From: an uncultured Roseovarius sp.
GTDB lineage: Bacteria > Pseudomonadota > Alphaproteobacteria > Rhodobacterales > Rhodobacteraceae
Direction of reading: 5' to 3'
NCBI RefSeq assembly: GCF_947489715.1
Contig: NZ_CANLER010000007.1
Location: 124,001-188,000 of the forward strand
Length of the DNA: 64,000 nucleotides
Positions 29,158 through 38,097 of the stretch are shown piece by piece; the first letter of the stretch is position 1, and each line of letters opens with the position of its first letter. Below the pieces are notes generated by a model. The model searched no databases and was not told the origin of the DNA. It worked only from the letters and a program-made list of their open reading frames with translations. Both the position numbers and the translations under genes were made by a program.

Positions 29158-29179
29158 GACTTACGGGTGACTTACGGGT
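29158..29179. repeat. Perfect tandem 11-mer upstream of XRE regulator
   Basis: GACTTACGGGT occurs twice head-to-tail without a gap (29158-29168 and 29169-29179). The spacing of one helical turn and the position upstream of a regulator gene suggest an operator. Apart from it, the 29092-29517 interval shows no gene or RNA. Confidence 0.6.
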
Positions 29180-29517
29180 TTTGCGGATCGCGTCGGTGGC
29201 AGCCCGGGGGCGGCGCGCGCAGCATGTGCAGGAACATTTGCAACAGGAGGCGCCCGCATGACCCGCCGTATTTCACCGTTTTTCGGGGCAATTTATGTCC
29301 TGACCCCGCATGCCACGCCACGAAATGGTGCGTCATCCAGTAGGGTCGAACCCGATGATTGGCGGCCTTATCCCACGGATCGTCGCCCAGGCTGGTCCGC
29401 GCGTCGTCGTGGCCGGTATCCGTTCAAAGACAGCGCTGACTGACAGGCGGGTTTTATGCTTTCTGGCGCGGGCGTGGTTTGGTAGCCTGCCGGGGTTGTC
29501 CCTTCAGAGAGACCAAG

Positions 29518-30570
29518 ATGCTGGACCCGAGCCTGCCCGAGACATTTGACGGACCTTCCGCATGGGAAGGGACATGGATGCGTGCTAATCCACAGGCGTG
29601 GCTCGTGACGCTGACCACCGGTCAAATTACAGAATTGGAGGGGGCCGCGCGGCACTACCTGTCGCTTGGACGGGACATTGGTGAAATCACCGCCGAGGAT
29701 TTTCCGGTGCCCGAATTTGCTGCGCATCTGTCCGGGCTGCGGGAAAAGTTGATCGCCGGTATCGGGGTCGAGGTGCTGCGCGGGTTGCCCGTTGAGACCT
29801 ATTCGCAGGAAATGGCCGCCGCTATCTTTTGCGGGATCGGCGCGCATCTGGGCAAGGCACGATCCCAGAATGCGCAGGGACATATCCTGGGCCATGTGCG
29901 CGATCTGGGGGCTGACCCCAAGGATGTGGCCACGCGCATCTATCAGACCAGCGCGCGGCAGACATTTCATACCGACAGCGCCGATGTGGTCGGGCTGCTG
30001 TGTTTGCAGGATGCGAAGGAAGGCGGCGATTCACTTCTGGTCAGTGCCGAGACGATTTGCAACCGGATGCGGCGCACACGCCCGGACCTGCTGCAACTGC
30101 TGTTTGATCCGATTGCCACCGACCGTCGCGGCGAGGTGCCAGAGGGGATGAAACCGTGGATGGAAATCCCGCCGCTGAACTGGTTCGCGGGCAAGCTGAC
30201 GGTGTTCTACCAGCGGCAATATATCGACTCTGCGCAGCGGTTCGAGGACGCGATGCGCCTGACCGATGCCCATGTCGAAGCGCTGGACATGTTCGATGCC
30301 CTGGCCGACGACCCGGATTTGCATGTGCAGATGCGGCTGCGCCCCGGCGACATGCAGTTTGTCTATAACCATGCGCAGCTTCATGACCGGACCGGGTTCA
30401 TCGACTGGCCAGAACGGGAAAAGCGGCGGCATCTGATGCGGCTTTGGCTTTCCGTTCCTGGCGACCGGCCATTGCCACCCTGTTTTGCCGAACGCTACGG
30501 TTCGATCGAGATTGGCGACCGGGGCGGGATCATCACCAAGGGCACACGCTTGTGTGCACCGCTGGATTAG
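29518..30570 (+). CDS. TauD/TfdA-type 2-oxoglutarate-dependent oxygenase
   Basis: 350 residues from ATG 29518. The iron ligands are seen as H-T-D (FHTDSADVVGLL) and a distal His in YNHAQLHDRTGF; RRHLMRLWLS supplies the Arg for 2-oxoglutarate. Family members hydroxylate small acids, taurine, or carnitine precursors. The substrate here is unknown, and the neighbours do not suggest one. AGAGACCAAG precedes the start. The protein is soluble, without a signal peptide. Confidence 0.85.
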   Translation: MLDPSLPETFDGPSAWEGTWMRANPQAWLVTLTTGQITELEGAARHYLSLGRDIGEITAEDFPVPEFAAHLSGLREKLIAGIGVEVLRGLPVETYSQEMAAAIFCGIGAHLGKARSQNAQGHILGHVRDLGADPKDVATRIYQTSARQTFHTDSADVVGLLCLQDAKEGGDSLLVSAETICNRMRRTRPDLLQLLFDPIATDRRGEVPEGMKPWMEIPPLNWFAGKLTVFYQRQYIDSAQRFEDAMRLTDAHVEALDMFDALADDPDLHVQMRLRPGDMQFVYNHAQLHDRTGFIDWPEREKRRHLMRLWLSVPGDRPLPPCFAERYGSIEIGDRGGIITKGTRLCAPLD

Positions 30571-30628
30571 ACGCTTGCGTTGAACGGAGGGGATGCGCAT
30601 ATCTTGAGGGCGTTTCCAAGAGGGGCCC

Positions 30629-32008
30629 ATGCTGCGTTTCTTCACGATCCTTCTGATCTGTTTGCCGGTTGCCGGGTGGTCTCAGACCCGTGTTCCCGCA
30701 AGTCAGGCCGACATGCAGCTAAGCTTTGCGCCAGTGGTGCGCGAGGCCGCCCCGGCAGTGGTCAATATCTATGCCAAGCGCGTTGTGAATGTTCGGTCCA
30801 GCCCGTTTCAGGGCGATCCGTTCTTCAACCGGCTTTTCCGCGACTTCGGTGCGCCGCAGCAACGGACGGAAAATTCCCTAGGATCAGGCGTGATCCTGTC
30901 GCCGGACGGGATCGTGGTGTCGAATTATCATGTCGTCGGTCAGGCAACGGATATTCGGGTGGTGCTGACCGACCGGCGCGAATTTTCCGCGCGTGTCTTG
31001 CTGGCGGATCAGGAAAGCGATCTGGCGATACTGCAGATCGAAGAGGATGTTGACCTGCCAGCGCTGGAACTGCGCGACAGTGACAGCGTTGAGGTTGGCG
31101 AATTGGTGCTGGCCATCGGCAACCCGTTTGGCGTGGGGCAGACCGTCAGCAGCGGGATCGTGTCCGGGCTGGCGCGATCCGGCGTGGCGATGGGCAATGC
31201 GCGCGGCTATTTCATCCAGACCGATGCACCGATCAATCCCGGCAATTCCGGCGGTGCATTGGTTGATATGGCCGGGCACCTGATTGGCATCAACACCTGG
31301 ATCCTGTCACGCTCGGGCGGGTCGAACGGGATCGGTTTTGCCATTCCAAGCGCGCTGGTGGCGGAGTTCGTGGCACAGGCACGTGCCGGCAATGAACGCT
31401 TTACCCGTCCCTGGGCCGGGTTGAGCGGTCAGCCGGTGATGGCGGATATGGCCGAAAGCCTGGGTCTTGATCGCCCCGGAGGCATCGTGATTTCGCAAGT
31501 GCATCCGCAAAGCCCATTTGCCAAGGTCGAGGTTCAGCCCGGTGATGTGATCGCGGCGGTGGATGGTCTGCCCGTCAACAGCCCCGCCGAAATGATCTTT
31601 CGCATGTCGGTCGCGGGCATGGGAGATCATGCCAAGATCAGCATTCTGCGCAATGGTGAGCGGCGCGATGTCGTCGTATCGCTGGTGCCTGCCCCGGATG
31701 AGCCGGCGCGCGGCGAGGTCGAGACCGGCGCCCGATCTGCCATTCCCGGGATGATCCTGTCGAACATCAACCCGGCAGTAATTGATGAATTTGGCCTGCC
31801 GCTGACCGCGACCGGAGTATTGGTGGCTGATCCGGGCCAGTTTGGCGCAAGGGCGGGGTTGCGGACAGGCGATATCCTGCGCGGGATCAATGAAGAGGCG
31901 GCAACTGATACGTCCGTTGCCGCCATGTTGTTGGAACGCAAGGCACGCTGGTTGTCGCTGGATGTGCAGCGCGGATCGCAGCGTAGCGTCTTGCGGTTCA
32001 GGCTTTAG
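30629..32008 (+). CDS. DegP/DegQ-type periplasmic serine protease
   Basis: 459 residues with a Sec signal (FFTILLICLPVAGWSQ). The trypsin-like domain has the triad H101 (SNYHVVG), D131 (ESDLAIL) and S207 (GNSGGAL). Two PDZ domains follow: about residues 260-350 (with QVHPQSPFAKVEVQPGDVI) and 370-455 (with GARAGLRTGDILRGI). It acts in envelope protein quality control. It is the first gene of a pair with rarA, 4 bp apart. The member is shorter than E. coli DegP mainly in the LA loop. Confidence 0.93.
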   Translation: MLRFFTILLICLPVAGWSQTRVPASQADMQLSFAPVVREAAPAVVNIYAKRVVNVRSSPFQGDPFFNRLFRDFGAPQQRTENSLGSGVILSPDGIVVSNYHVVGQATDIRVVLTDRREFSARVLLADQESDLAILQIEEDVDLPALELRDSDSVEVGELVLAIGNPFGVGQTVSSGIVSGLARSGVAMGNARGYFIQTDAPINPGNSGGALVDMAGHLIGINTWILSRSGGSNGIGFAIPSALVAEFVAQARAGNERFTRPWAGLSGQPVMADMAESLGLDRPGGIVISQVHPQSPFAKVEVQPGDVIAAVDGLPVNSPAEMIFRMSVAGMGDHAKISILRNGERRDVVVSLVPAPDEPARGEVETGARSAIPGMILSNINPAVIDEFGLPLTATGVLVADPGQFGARAGLRTGDILRGINEEAATDTSVAAMLLERKARWLSLDVQRGSQRSVLRFRL

Positions 32009-32012
32009 CGCG

Positions 32013-33320
32013 ATGGCAGATCTGTTCGATACCGCCACCGGGGCCGTGCCCGATACGGCACCACGCCCGTTGGCGGACCGGCTGAGGCCGCGCAAACTGG
32101 CCGATGTGATCGGGCAGGCGCAGGTCTTGGGGCCGGATGCGCCGCTGGGCGTGATGCTGGCGTCGGGGTCGCTGACCTCTCTGGTGCTCTGGGGTCCGCC
32201 GGGTGTGGGCAAGACGACGATCGCGCGGTTGCTGGCGGATGAAACCGATCTGCATTTCGTTCAGATCAGCGCCATTTTCACCGGCGTGCCCGAACTGCGC
32301 AAGGTGTTTGAGACCGCCAAGCATCGGCGCACGAACGGGCAGGGGACGTTACTTTTCGTGGACGAAATCCATCGCTTCAACAAGGCCCAGCAAGACGGGT
32401 TCCTGCCCCATATGGAGGATGGCACGATCCTTCTGGTGGGGGCCACGACCGAAAATCCCAGTTTCGAGCTGAACGCCGCCCTCTTGAGCCGCGCGCAGGT
32501 ACTGGTGCTGGAGCGGCTTGATCTGGCTGATCTGGAACGGCTGGCGCAACGCGCCGAGAAAGAGTTGGGCAAGGCATTGCCCCTTGACGGTGCGGCGCGC
32601 GAGGCGTTGCTGGAGATGGCCGATGGGGATGGGCGGGCGCTTTTGAACCTGACCGAGCAGGTGGCCGCGTGGACGGTCGAGGGCAAGCTGGATACCGATG
32701 CGCTGACCACCCGGCTGATGAAACGGGCGGCCAAGTACGACAAGGGTGGGGATGAACACTATAATCTGATTTCAGCGCTGCATAAATCTGTGCGTGGGTC
32801 CGATCCCGATGCGGCGCTTTACTGGTTTGCGCGGATGCTGACCGGGGGTGAGGATCCGCGATACCTGGCGCGGCGGATCACCCGAATGGCGGTCGAGGAT
32901 ATCGGCCTGGCCGACCCGCAGGCGCAGGGCATCTGCGTGCAGGCCTGGGAAACCTACGAAAGGCTGGGCAGCCCCGAAGGTGAACTGGCATTGGCGCAGG
33001 CGGTGACCTATCTGGCGCTGGCCCCGAAATCGAACGCTGGCTATGTCGCCTACAAGGCCGCGATGAAAGAGGCCAAGCGCACCGGGTCCGAGCCACCGCC
33101 AAAACATATCCTGAACGCGCCCACCAAACTTATGAAGGATCAGGGCTATGGCGACGGCTATGCCTATGATCACGATGCCGAGGATGGGTTTTCAGGGCAG
33201 AACTACTTTCCCGATGGCATCAAACGGCCCGTGCTTTATCAACCGGTCGAACGCGGGTTCGAGCGCGAGTTGAAGCGACGGCTGGATTATTTCAGCAAAC
33301 TGAGATCAAAGCGAAACTAG
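32013..33320 (+). CDS. rarA: Replication-associated recombination protein RarA/MgsA
   Basis: 435-residue AAA+ ATPase acting at stalled replication forks, related to clamp-loader subunits. Walker A is GPPGVGKTT, Walker B is LLFVDEIHRFNK, and sensor 1 is VGATTENPSFELN. The C-terminal tetramerisation part starts near KYDKGGDEHYNLISALHKS. Start at ATG 32013, 4 bp after the protease stop. Longer in-frame extensions overlap the protease and are not coding. Confidence 0.95.
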   Translation: MADLFDTATGAVPDTAPRPLADRLRPRKLADVIGQAQVLGPDAPLGVMLASGSLTSLVLWGPPGVGKTTIARLLADETDLHFVQISAIFTGVPELRKVFETAKHRRTNGQGTLLFVDEIHRFNKAQQDGFLPHMEDGTILLVGATTENPSFELNAALLSRAQVLVLERLDLADLERLAQRAEKELGKALPLDGAAREALLEMADGDGRALLNLTEQVAAWTVEGKLDTDALTTRLMKRAAKYDKGGDEHYNLISALHKSVRGSDPDAALYWFARMLTGGEDPRYLARRITRMAVEDIGLADPQAQGICVQAWETYERLGSPEGELALAQAVTYLALAPKSNAGYVAYKAAMKEAKRTGSEPPPKHILNAPTKLMKDQGYGDGYAYDHDAEDGFSGQNYFPDGIKRPVLYQPVERGFERELKRRLDYFSKLRSKRN

Positions 33321-33680
33321 GTGACATTTTGCCCGTTATGCGGGCAATTCCGGGTCCCTGCGCGCTAGAACTGACCGGGAAAATCATCTTAATTCCAATA
33401 AATGTCGTTTTTTGACCATCTGGTTCGGTTGCCAGAGCGTTCACACCGAATGGTGATCGAGATCAAGATATTATAAACATTCTGTATTTTTTGGAGAATT
33501 TCGAAAAAAACCTTAAGTATCCATTTGCGCGCTAGATGCAATTCGAAATTCGTGTTTTGCTGTCAAAACGTCGCAAACAGGCTGTCTGTTGACGCGCTGG
33601 ACAGCGACACTTCACGAGACTGCCGGGACGATCGGCAGTTCAATACGACAATAAGACTGTAAAAGTCACAGGGAGAGACT
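33321..33680 (+). promoter_or_regulatory. AT-rich upstream region of ABC transporter operon
   Basis: 360 bp without a gene, more AT-rich than its surroundings (several A and T runs, 33385-33560). It ends with CAGGGAGAG before the start of the first binding protein. It must contain the promoter, but no hexamer pair stands out. A small hairpin TGCCGGGACGATCGGCA lies near 33620. Confidence 0.5.
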
Positions 33681-35291
33681 ATGACTAGTACCAAAGATCA
33701 GATGATGATTGACCGACTTGCCAATGCTGCCCGCGAGGGTAACATTTCACGCAGGTCTTTTATGAACTATTCCGTAGCTGCGGGCATGACCGCATCGGCA
33801 GCGACCGGTCTGTGGGGGACCGCGGCAAAGGCCGAGCCCAAGCGCGGCGGTAAATTCCGCCTTGCGCAACATGACGGCAATACCAGCGATACGCACGATC
33901 CGGGCACCTACCTGTCCTACTTCACGATCGTGATGGCGCATACCTTCCGTTCGTATCTGACGATGATCAATACCGATCAGACGCTTGGACCGGATTTGTC
34001 GACCGAATGGTCAGCGACGCCGGACGCGACCGAGTGGACCTTTGTGCTGAACCCGGCTGCGACATTCCATTCGGGCGCCAAAGTCACCGCGGCGGACGTG
34101 ATCGCGTCGATGAACCATCACCGTGGCGAGGCATCGCAATCGGCGGCCAAGGCGCTTTTGGCCAGCGTGACCGAGATTGTCGACAATGGCGATCACTCGG
34201 TGACCTTCAAGCTGGATTCGCCAAACGCTGACCTGCCGTGGATCATGCCGGATTATCACCTGCCTATCGTTCCGGCGAATGCCGATGGCACTGCCAACTG
34301 GCAGTCGGGTGATGGCTCGGGCCCCTACAAGCTGGTTGAATATGAACCCGGCGTTGGCGCCCGTCTTGTCCGTTTCGATGAGTGGCATGGCGAAGGTGCG
34401 TATTTCGACGAGATCGAAATGCTGGCGATCAACGACCCGAACGCGCGTCAGACCTCGCTGGTGACCGGCGACGTGGATTCGTGCAGCCTGCTTGAGAACA
34501 AGACCCTGGCCTTGCTGGGTCGCGACCCCAACATCGAAATCGACAATGTTGCCTCGGCCTCGGCAATCACGATCCCGATGCATGTGGATGTGGCCCCGTT
34601 CGACAACCCGGATGTGCGCATGGCGCTGAAGCTGGCGATCAACCGTGAAGAGCTGGTTGAAAAAGTCCAGTATGGCGCGGCGACGGTGGGCAACGACTTC
34701 CACCATTCGTCGGCAATGCCCTACTTCCCGGAGGATATCCCACAGCGGGAATACGATCCGGATCAGGCACGTTCGCTGATGAAGAAAGCGGGGATGGAAG
34801 GCCATACCTTCAATCTCAGCGCGGCTGAATCCATCACCACAGGTGCGATCGACATGTGCCTGCTTTATGCCGAACAGGCCAAGGCGGCGGGGATCAACAT
34901 CAACGTGGTCCGTGAACCCAATGATGGCTACTGGTCGGATGTCTGGCTGACAAAGCCCTGGTGTCTGGTAAGCTGGGGTGCACGCCCGACGCCGGACGTG
35001 ATGTACACGCTGGCCTACAAGCATGACGCGCCTTGGAACGAAACGCATTGGAAGCATGATCGGTTCAATGAAATCCTGCTGCAGGCCAAGGCAGAACTCG
35101 ACGATGCGAAACGCGCTGAAATGTACCACGAAATGGGCATGATCCTGCGTGACGATGGCGGGGCGGTCATTCCGTACTTCCCGAACTTCGTCTACGGGCG
35201 CCGGAAAAACGTCAAGCATACCGGCCAACTGGCTGCAAGCTGGATGATGGATGGTGCACGGGCAGGTAGCCGTTGGTGGTTCGAAACCTAA
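33681..35291 (+). CDS. ABC transporter substrate-binding protein, family 5, copy 1
   Basis: 536 residues, peptide/opine/nickel-type periplasmic binding protein. It has a twin-arginine signal (SRRSFMNYSVAAGMTASAA, cleavage after AAKA), so it is exported folded. The body has the usual family landmarks (LGPDLSTEWSATPDATEWTF, FHSGAKVTAADV, ALKLAINREEL). The next gene is a close paralogue, about four residues in five identical by eye. The ligand is unknown. Genes for ectoine breakdown 1 kb beyond the transporter make an ectoine-type ligand a possibility only. Confidence 0.93.
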   Translation: MTSTKDQMMIDRLANAAREGNISRRSFMNYSVAAGMTASAATGLWGTAAKAEPKRGGKFRLAQHDGNTSDTHDPGTYLSYFTIVMAHTFRSYLTMINTDQTLGPDLSTEWSATPDATEWTFVLNPAATFHSGAKVTAADVIASMNHHRGEASQSAAKALLASVTEIVDNGDHSVTFKLDSPNADLPWIMPDYHLPIVPANADGTANWQSGDGSGPYKLVEYEPGVGARLVRFDEWHGEGAYFDEIEMLAINDPNARQTSLVTGDVDSCSLLENKTLALLGRDPNIEIDNVASASAITIPMHVDVAPFDNPDVRMALKLAINREELVEKVQYGAATVGNDFHHSSAMPYFPEDIPQREYDPDQARSLMKKAGMEGHTFNLSAAESITTGAIDMCLLYAEQAKAAGININVVREPNDGYWSDVWLTKPWCLVSWGARPTPDVMYTLAYKHDAPWNETHWKHDRFNEILLQAKAELDDAKRAEMYHEMGMILRDDGGAVIPYFPNFVYGRRKNVKHTGQLAASWMMDGARAGSRWWFET

Positions 35292-35317
35292 GACCAAAAC
35301 CAAACTGGGAGATACCT

Positions 35318-36928
35318 ATGAAAAATGCCAAAGATCAGATGATGATCGATCGGCTTGCAGATGCTGCCCGCGAGGGCAGCATTTCGCGTCGTTCCTTCAT
35401 GAACTATTCGGTAGCTGCGGGCATGACCGCATCTGCTGCAACCGGGTTGTGGGGAACCTCGGCCAAAGCCGAACCCAAGCGCGGCGGCAAATACCGCATG
35501 GCGCAGCATGACGGGAACACTTCGGATCAGCACGATCCGGGCAAATACCAATCTAACTTTGAAATTTCGCTGGTGCATACGTTCCGCGCCTTCCTGACCA
35601 TGATCAACCCGGACGGCACGCTGGGCCCGGATGTGGCTTCGGAATGGTCGGCAACACCTGATGCGAAAGAGTGGACGTTCAAACTGAACCCGGCGGCGAC
35701 ATTCCATAGCGGTGCCAAAGTGACCGCGAATGACGTTCTGGCGTCGATGAACCACCACCGCGGTGAGGATTCAACCTCGGCGGCGACGGCACTTCTGGCG
35801 GCTGTCGAAGATATTGTCGATAACGGCGATAATTCGGTCACGTTCAAGCTGACGGCCCCCAATGCGGACCTGCCGTGGATCATGCCGGACTATCACCTGC
35901 CGATCGTACCGGCCAACGAAGATGGCACCGCCAACTGGCAATCGGCCGATGGCTGTGGCCCGTACAAAATTGCCAGCCTGGAATTCGGCGTTGGCGCCAC
36001 CTTCGTGCGCCACGAAGAATGGCACGGCGAAGGGGCGTATTTCGATGAGGTCGAGTTCCTTGTCATCAATGACCCGAACGCGCGTCAGACCGCGCTTGTC
36101 ACCGGTGATGTGGACGCCTGTAGCCTGCTGGAAAACAAGACGCTGGCCCTGCTGGGGCGCGACCCCAATATCGAGGTCGACAACGTCTCGTCAGCGCAAT
36201 GCATCACCATGCCCATGCATGTGGATGTGGCCCCGTTCAATAATCCGGACGTGCGCATGGCGCTGAAGCTGGCGATCAACCGCGAAGAGCTGATTGAAAA
36301 GATCACCTTCGGCGCGGCCACGATCGGCAACGACTTCCATCACTCGCCCGCGATGCCCTACTTCCCGTCGGAAATTCCGCAGCGGGAATATGATCCGGAT
36401 CAGGCCAAATCACTGCTGAAGAAAGCGGGGATGGAAAACCTTTCGGTCAGCCTCAGCACGGCGGAATCGATCACCACCGGTGCGGTTGACGCGGCGATCC
36501 TTTATGCCGAGCACGCCAAGGCGGCCGGGATCAACATCAAGGTCGTGCGTGAACCCAATGACGGCTACTGGTCGGATGTCTGGCTGGTCAAACCCTGGTG
36601 CATGGTCACCTGGGGCGCGCGCCCGACACCGGACGTCATGTACACGCTGGCCTACAAGGACGATGCAGCCTGGAACGAGTCGCACTGGAAGAACCCGCGG
36701 TTCAATGAAATCCTGCTGCAGGCCAAGGCAGAACTGGACGATGCCAAACGCGCCGAAATGTACCACGAGATGGGCATGATCTCGCGTGATGACGGTGGGT
36801 CGGTCATTCCGTACTTCCCGAACTTCGTCTACGGGCGCCGGAAAAACGTCAAACATATCGGGCAGCTTGCCCCCAGCTGGCAGATGGATGGCTACCGCCA
36901 TGCAAGCCGCTGGTGGTTTGATGGCTAA
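35318..36928 (+). CDS. ABC transporter substrate-binding protein, family 5, copy 2
   Basis: 536 residues from ATG 35318, preceded by CTGGGAG. It is the same length as the previous protein, with the same twin-arginine signal and nearly the same landmarks, so it came from a tandem duplication. Differences cluster in the first lobe (DTHDPGTYLSYFTI versus DQHDPGKYQSNFEI) and in scattered binding-lobe positions (for example SASAITIP versus SAQCITMP). These differences may mean a different ligand. A terminator-like hairpin follows, before the permease genes. Confidence 0.93.
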   Translation: MKNAKDQMMIDRLADAAREGSISRRSFMNYSVAAGMTASAATGLWGTSAKAEPKRGGKYRMAQHDGNTSDQHDPGKYQSNFEISLVHTFRAFLTMINPDGTLGPDVASEWSATPDAKEWTFKLNPAATFHSGAKVTANDVLASMNHHRGEDSTSAATALLAAVEDIVDNGDNSVTFKLTAPNADLPWIMPDYHLPIVPANEDGTANWQSADGCGPYKIASLEFGVGATFVRHEEWHGEGAYFDEVEFLVINDPNARQTALVTGDVDACSLLENKTLALLGRDPNIEVDNVSSAQCITMPMHVDVAPFNNPDVRMALKLAINREELIEKITFGAATIGNDFHHSPAMPYFPSEIPQREYDPDQAKSLLKKAGMENLSVSLSTAESITTGAVDAAILYAEHAKAAGINIKVVREPNDGYWSDVWLVKPWCMVTWGARPTPDVMYTLAYKDDAAWNESHWKNPRFNEILLQAKAELDDAKRAEMYHEMGMISRDDGGSVIPYFPNFVYGRRKNVKHIGQLAPSWQMDGYRHASRWWFDG

Positions 36929-36941
36929 CCAGTAAACGACG

Positions 36942-36970
36942 AACCCGGCGCCCTTTGCGCCGGGTTTTTC
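36942..36970 (+). terminator. Terminator between binding proteins and permeases
   Basis: AACCCGGCGC (36942-36951) pairs with GCGCCGGGTT (36957-36966), followed by TTTTT. Partial termination here would give more binding protein than membrane component, as is common in ABC operons. Confidence 0.88.
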
Positions 36971-37128
36971 CTTTTCGGGGCTTAAAAATTGTGTAGGCTT
37001 TCCGAACACATGCCAGAACCGCGACCATCGCAAACCGATAGTTGAACGGGGACGGCCAATAATCTGAACACCAGAAACCCGCTCAGGGCTAAGTATTGCG
37101 GGGCTTGGTGCCAACAAAGGAGGGACAG

Positions 37129-38085
37129 ATGGGAGACATTCTAGGGCTCGTTGGGAAACGGCTCGGTCTCGGATTGGTGATTCTACTTGTGATCTCAATC
37201 ATAATTTTCTTCATGGTCGAACTTTTGCCGGGCGATATCGCCCAGGCGGTTCTGGGCCAGGGAGCGACCGAGGAAAACCTTGCCGCCATGCGCAAGGAAA
37301 TGGGGCTGGATAAGCCCGCCATTGTCAGATATCTGGGATGGCTTTCAGGTGCCGTGACATTTGATTTCGGCGCATCCGTCGTCACCAGAGAGCCGGTGAT
37401 CTCATTGATCGGCGAGCGCTTCATGAACACGTTGTTCCTGGCCGCCTATGCCGCGGTGATCGCGGTACCGATTTCGATCGTACTGGGTGTGCTGGTCGCG
37501 CTGATGCGCAACTCGATCTTCGACCGGGTGGCAAACGTGGCGACACTGACCTCGATCTCATCGCCTGAATTCTTCCTGGGCTACATCCTGATCCTCTATT
37601 TCTCGGTCAAATGGGGCATGTTCCCGGCGATCTCAAGTTTGAGTGACGGGATGAGTTTTGGTGAATTGCTGAACCGAACCTTCCTGCCGGCGCTGACGCT
37701 GGTGCTGGTCGTGGTGGCCCATATGATGCGCATGACGCGAGCCGCGATCATCAACCTTCTGGCCAGCCCCTATATCGAAATGGCACGGCTCAAGGGCACA
37801 CCGCCCTGGAAGGTGATCGTGAGACACGCATTGCCCAACGCCTGGGCGCCGATCATCAACGTGGTCGCGCTGAACCTGGCCTACCTGATTACCGGCGTTG
37901 TGCTGGTTGAGGTGGTGTTCGTGTACCCGGGTATCGGACAGGCGCTTGTGGACGCAGTGTCCAAACGCGACTTCCCGGTTGTGCAGGCTTGCTGCCTGAT
38001 CTTCGCCGCGACCTTCATCCTGCTGAATCTGGCAGCCGATGTTGGCGCAATCCTGACAAACCCGCGTCTGCGGCATCCGAAATAA
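37129..38085 (+). CDS. ABC transporter permease, DppB type
   Basis: 318 residues, inner membrane, six predicted helices. ATG 37129 has AAAGGAGGG just upstream, a strong site that fixes the start. The EAA loop that contacts the ATPase is recognisable as YIEMARLKGTPPWKVIVRHALPNA. The N-terminal helix VILLVISIIIFFMVELLPGD is typical of DppB/OppB. It pairs with the next gene. Confidence 0.93.
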   Translation: MGDILGLVGKRLGLGLVILLVISIIIFFMVELLPGDIAQAVLGQGATEENLAAMRKEMGLDKPAIVRYLGWLSGAVTFDFGASVVTREPVISLIGERFMNTLFLAAYAAVIAVPISIVLGVLVALMRNSIFDRVANVATLTSISSPEFFLGYILILYFSVKWGMFPAISSLSDGMSFGELLNRTFLPALTLVLVVVAHMMRMTRAAIINLLASPYIEMARLKGTPPWKVIVRHALPNAWAPIINVVALNLAYLITGVVLVEVVFVYPGIGQALVDAVSKRDFPVVQACCLIFAATFILLNLAADVGAILTNPRLRHPK

Positions 38086-38097
38086 GGGGGTAGAGAG

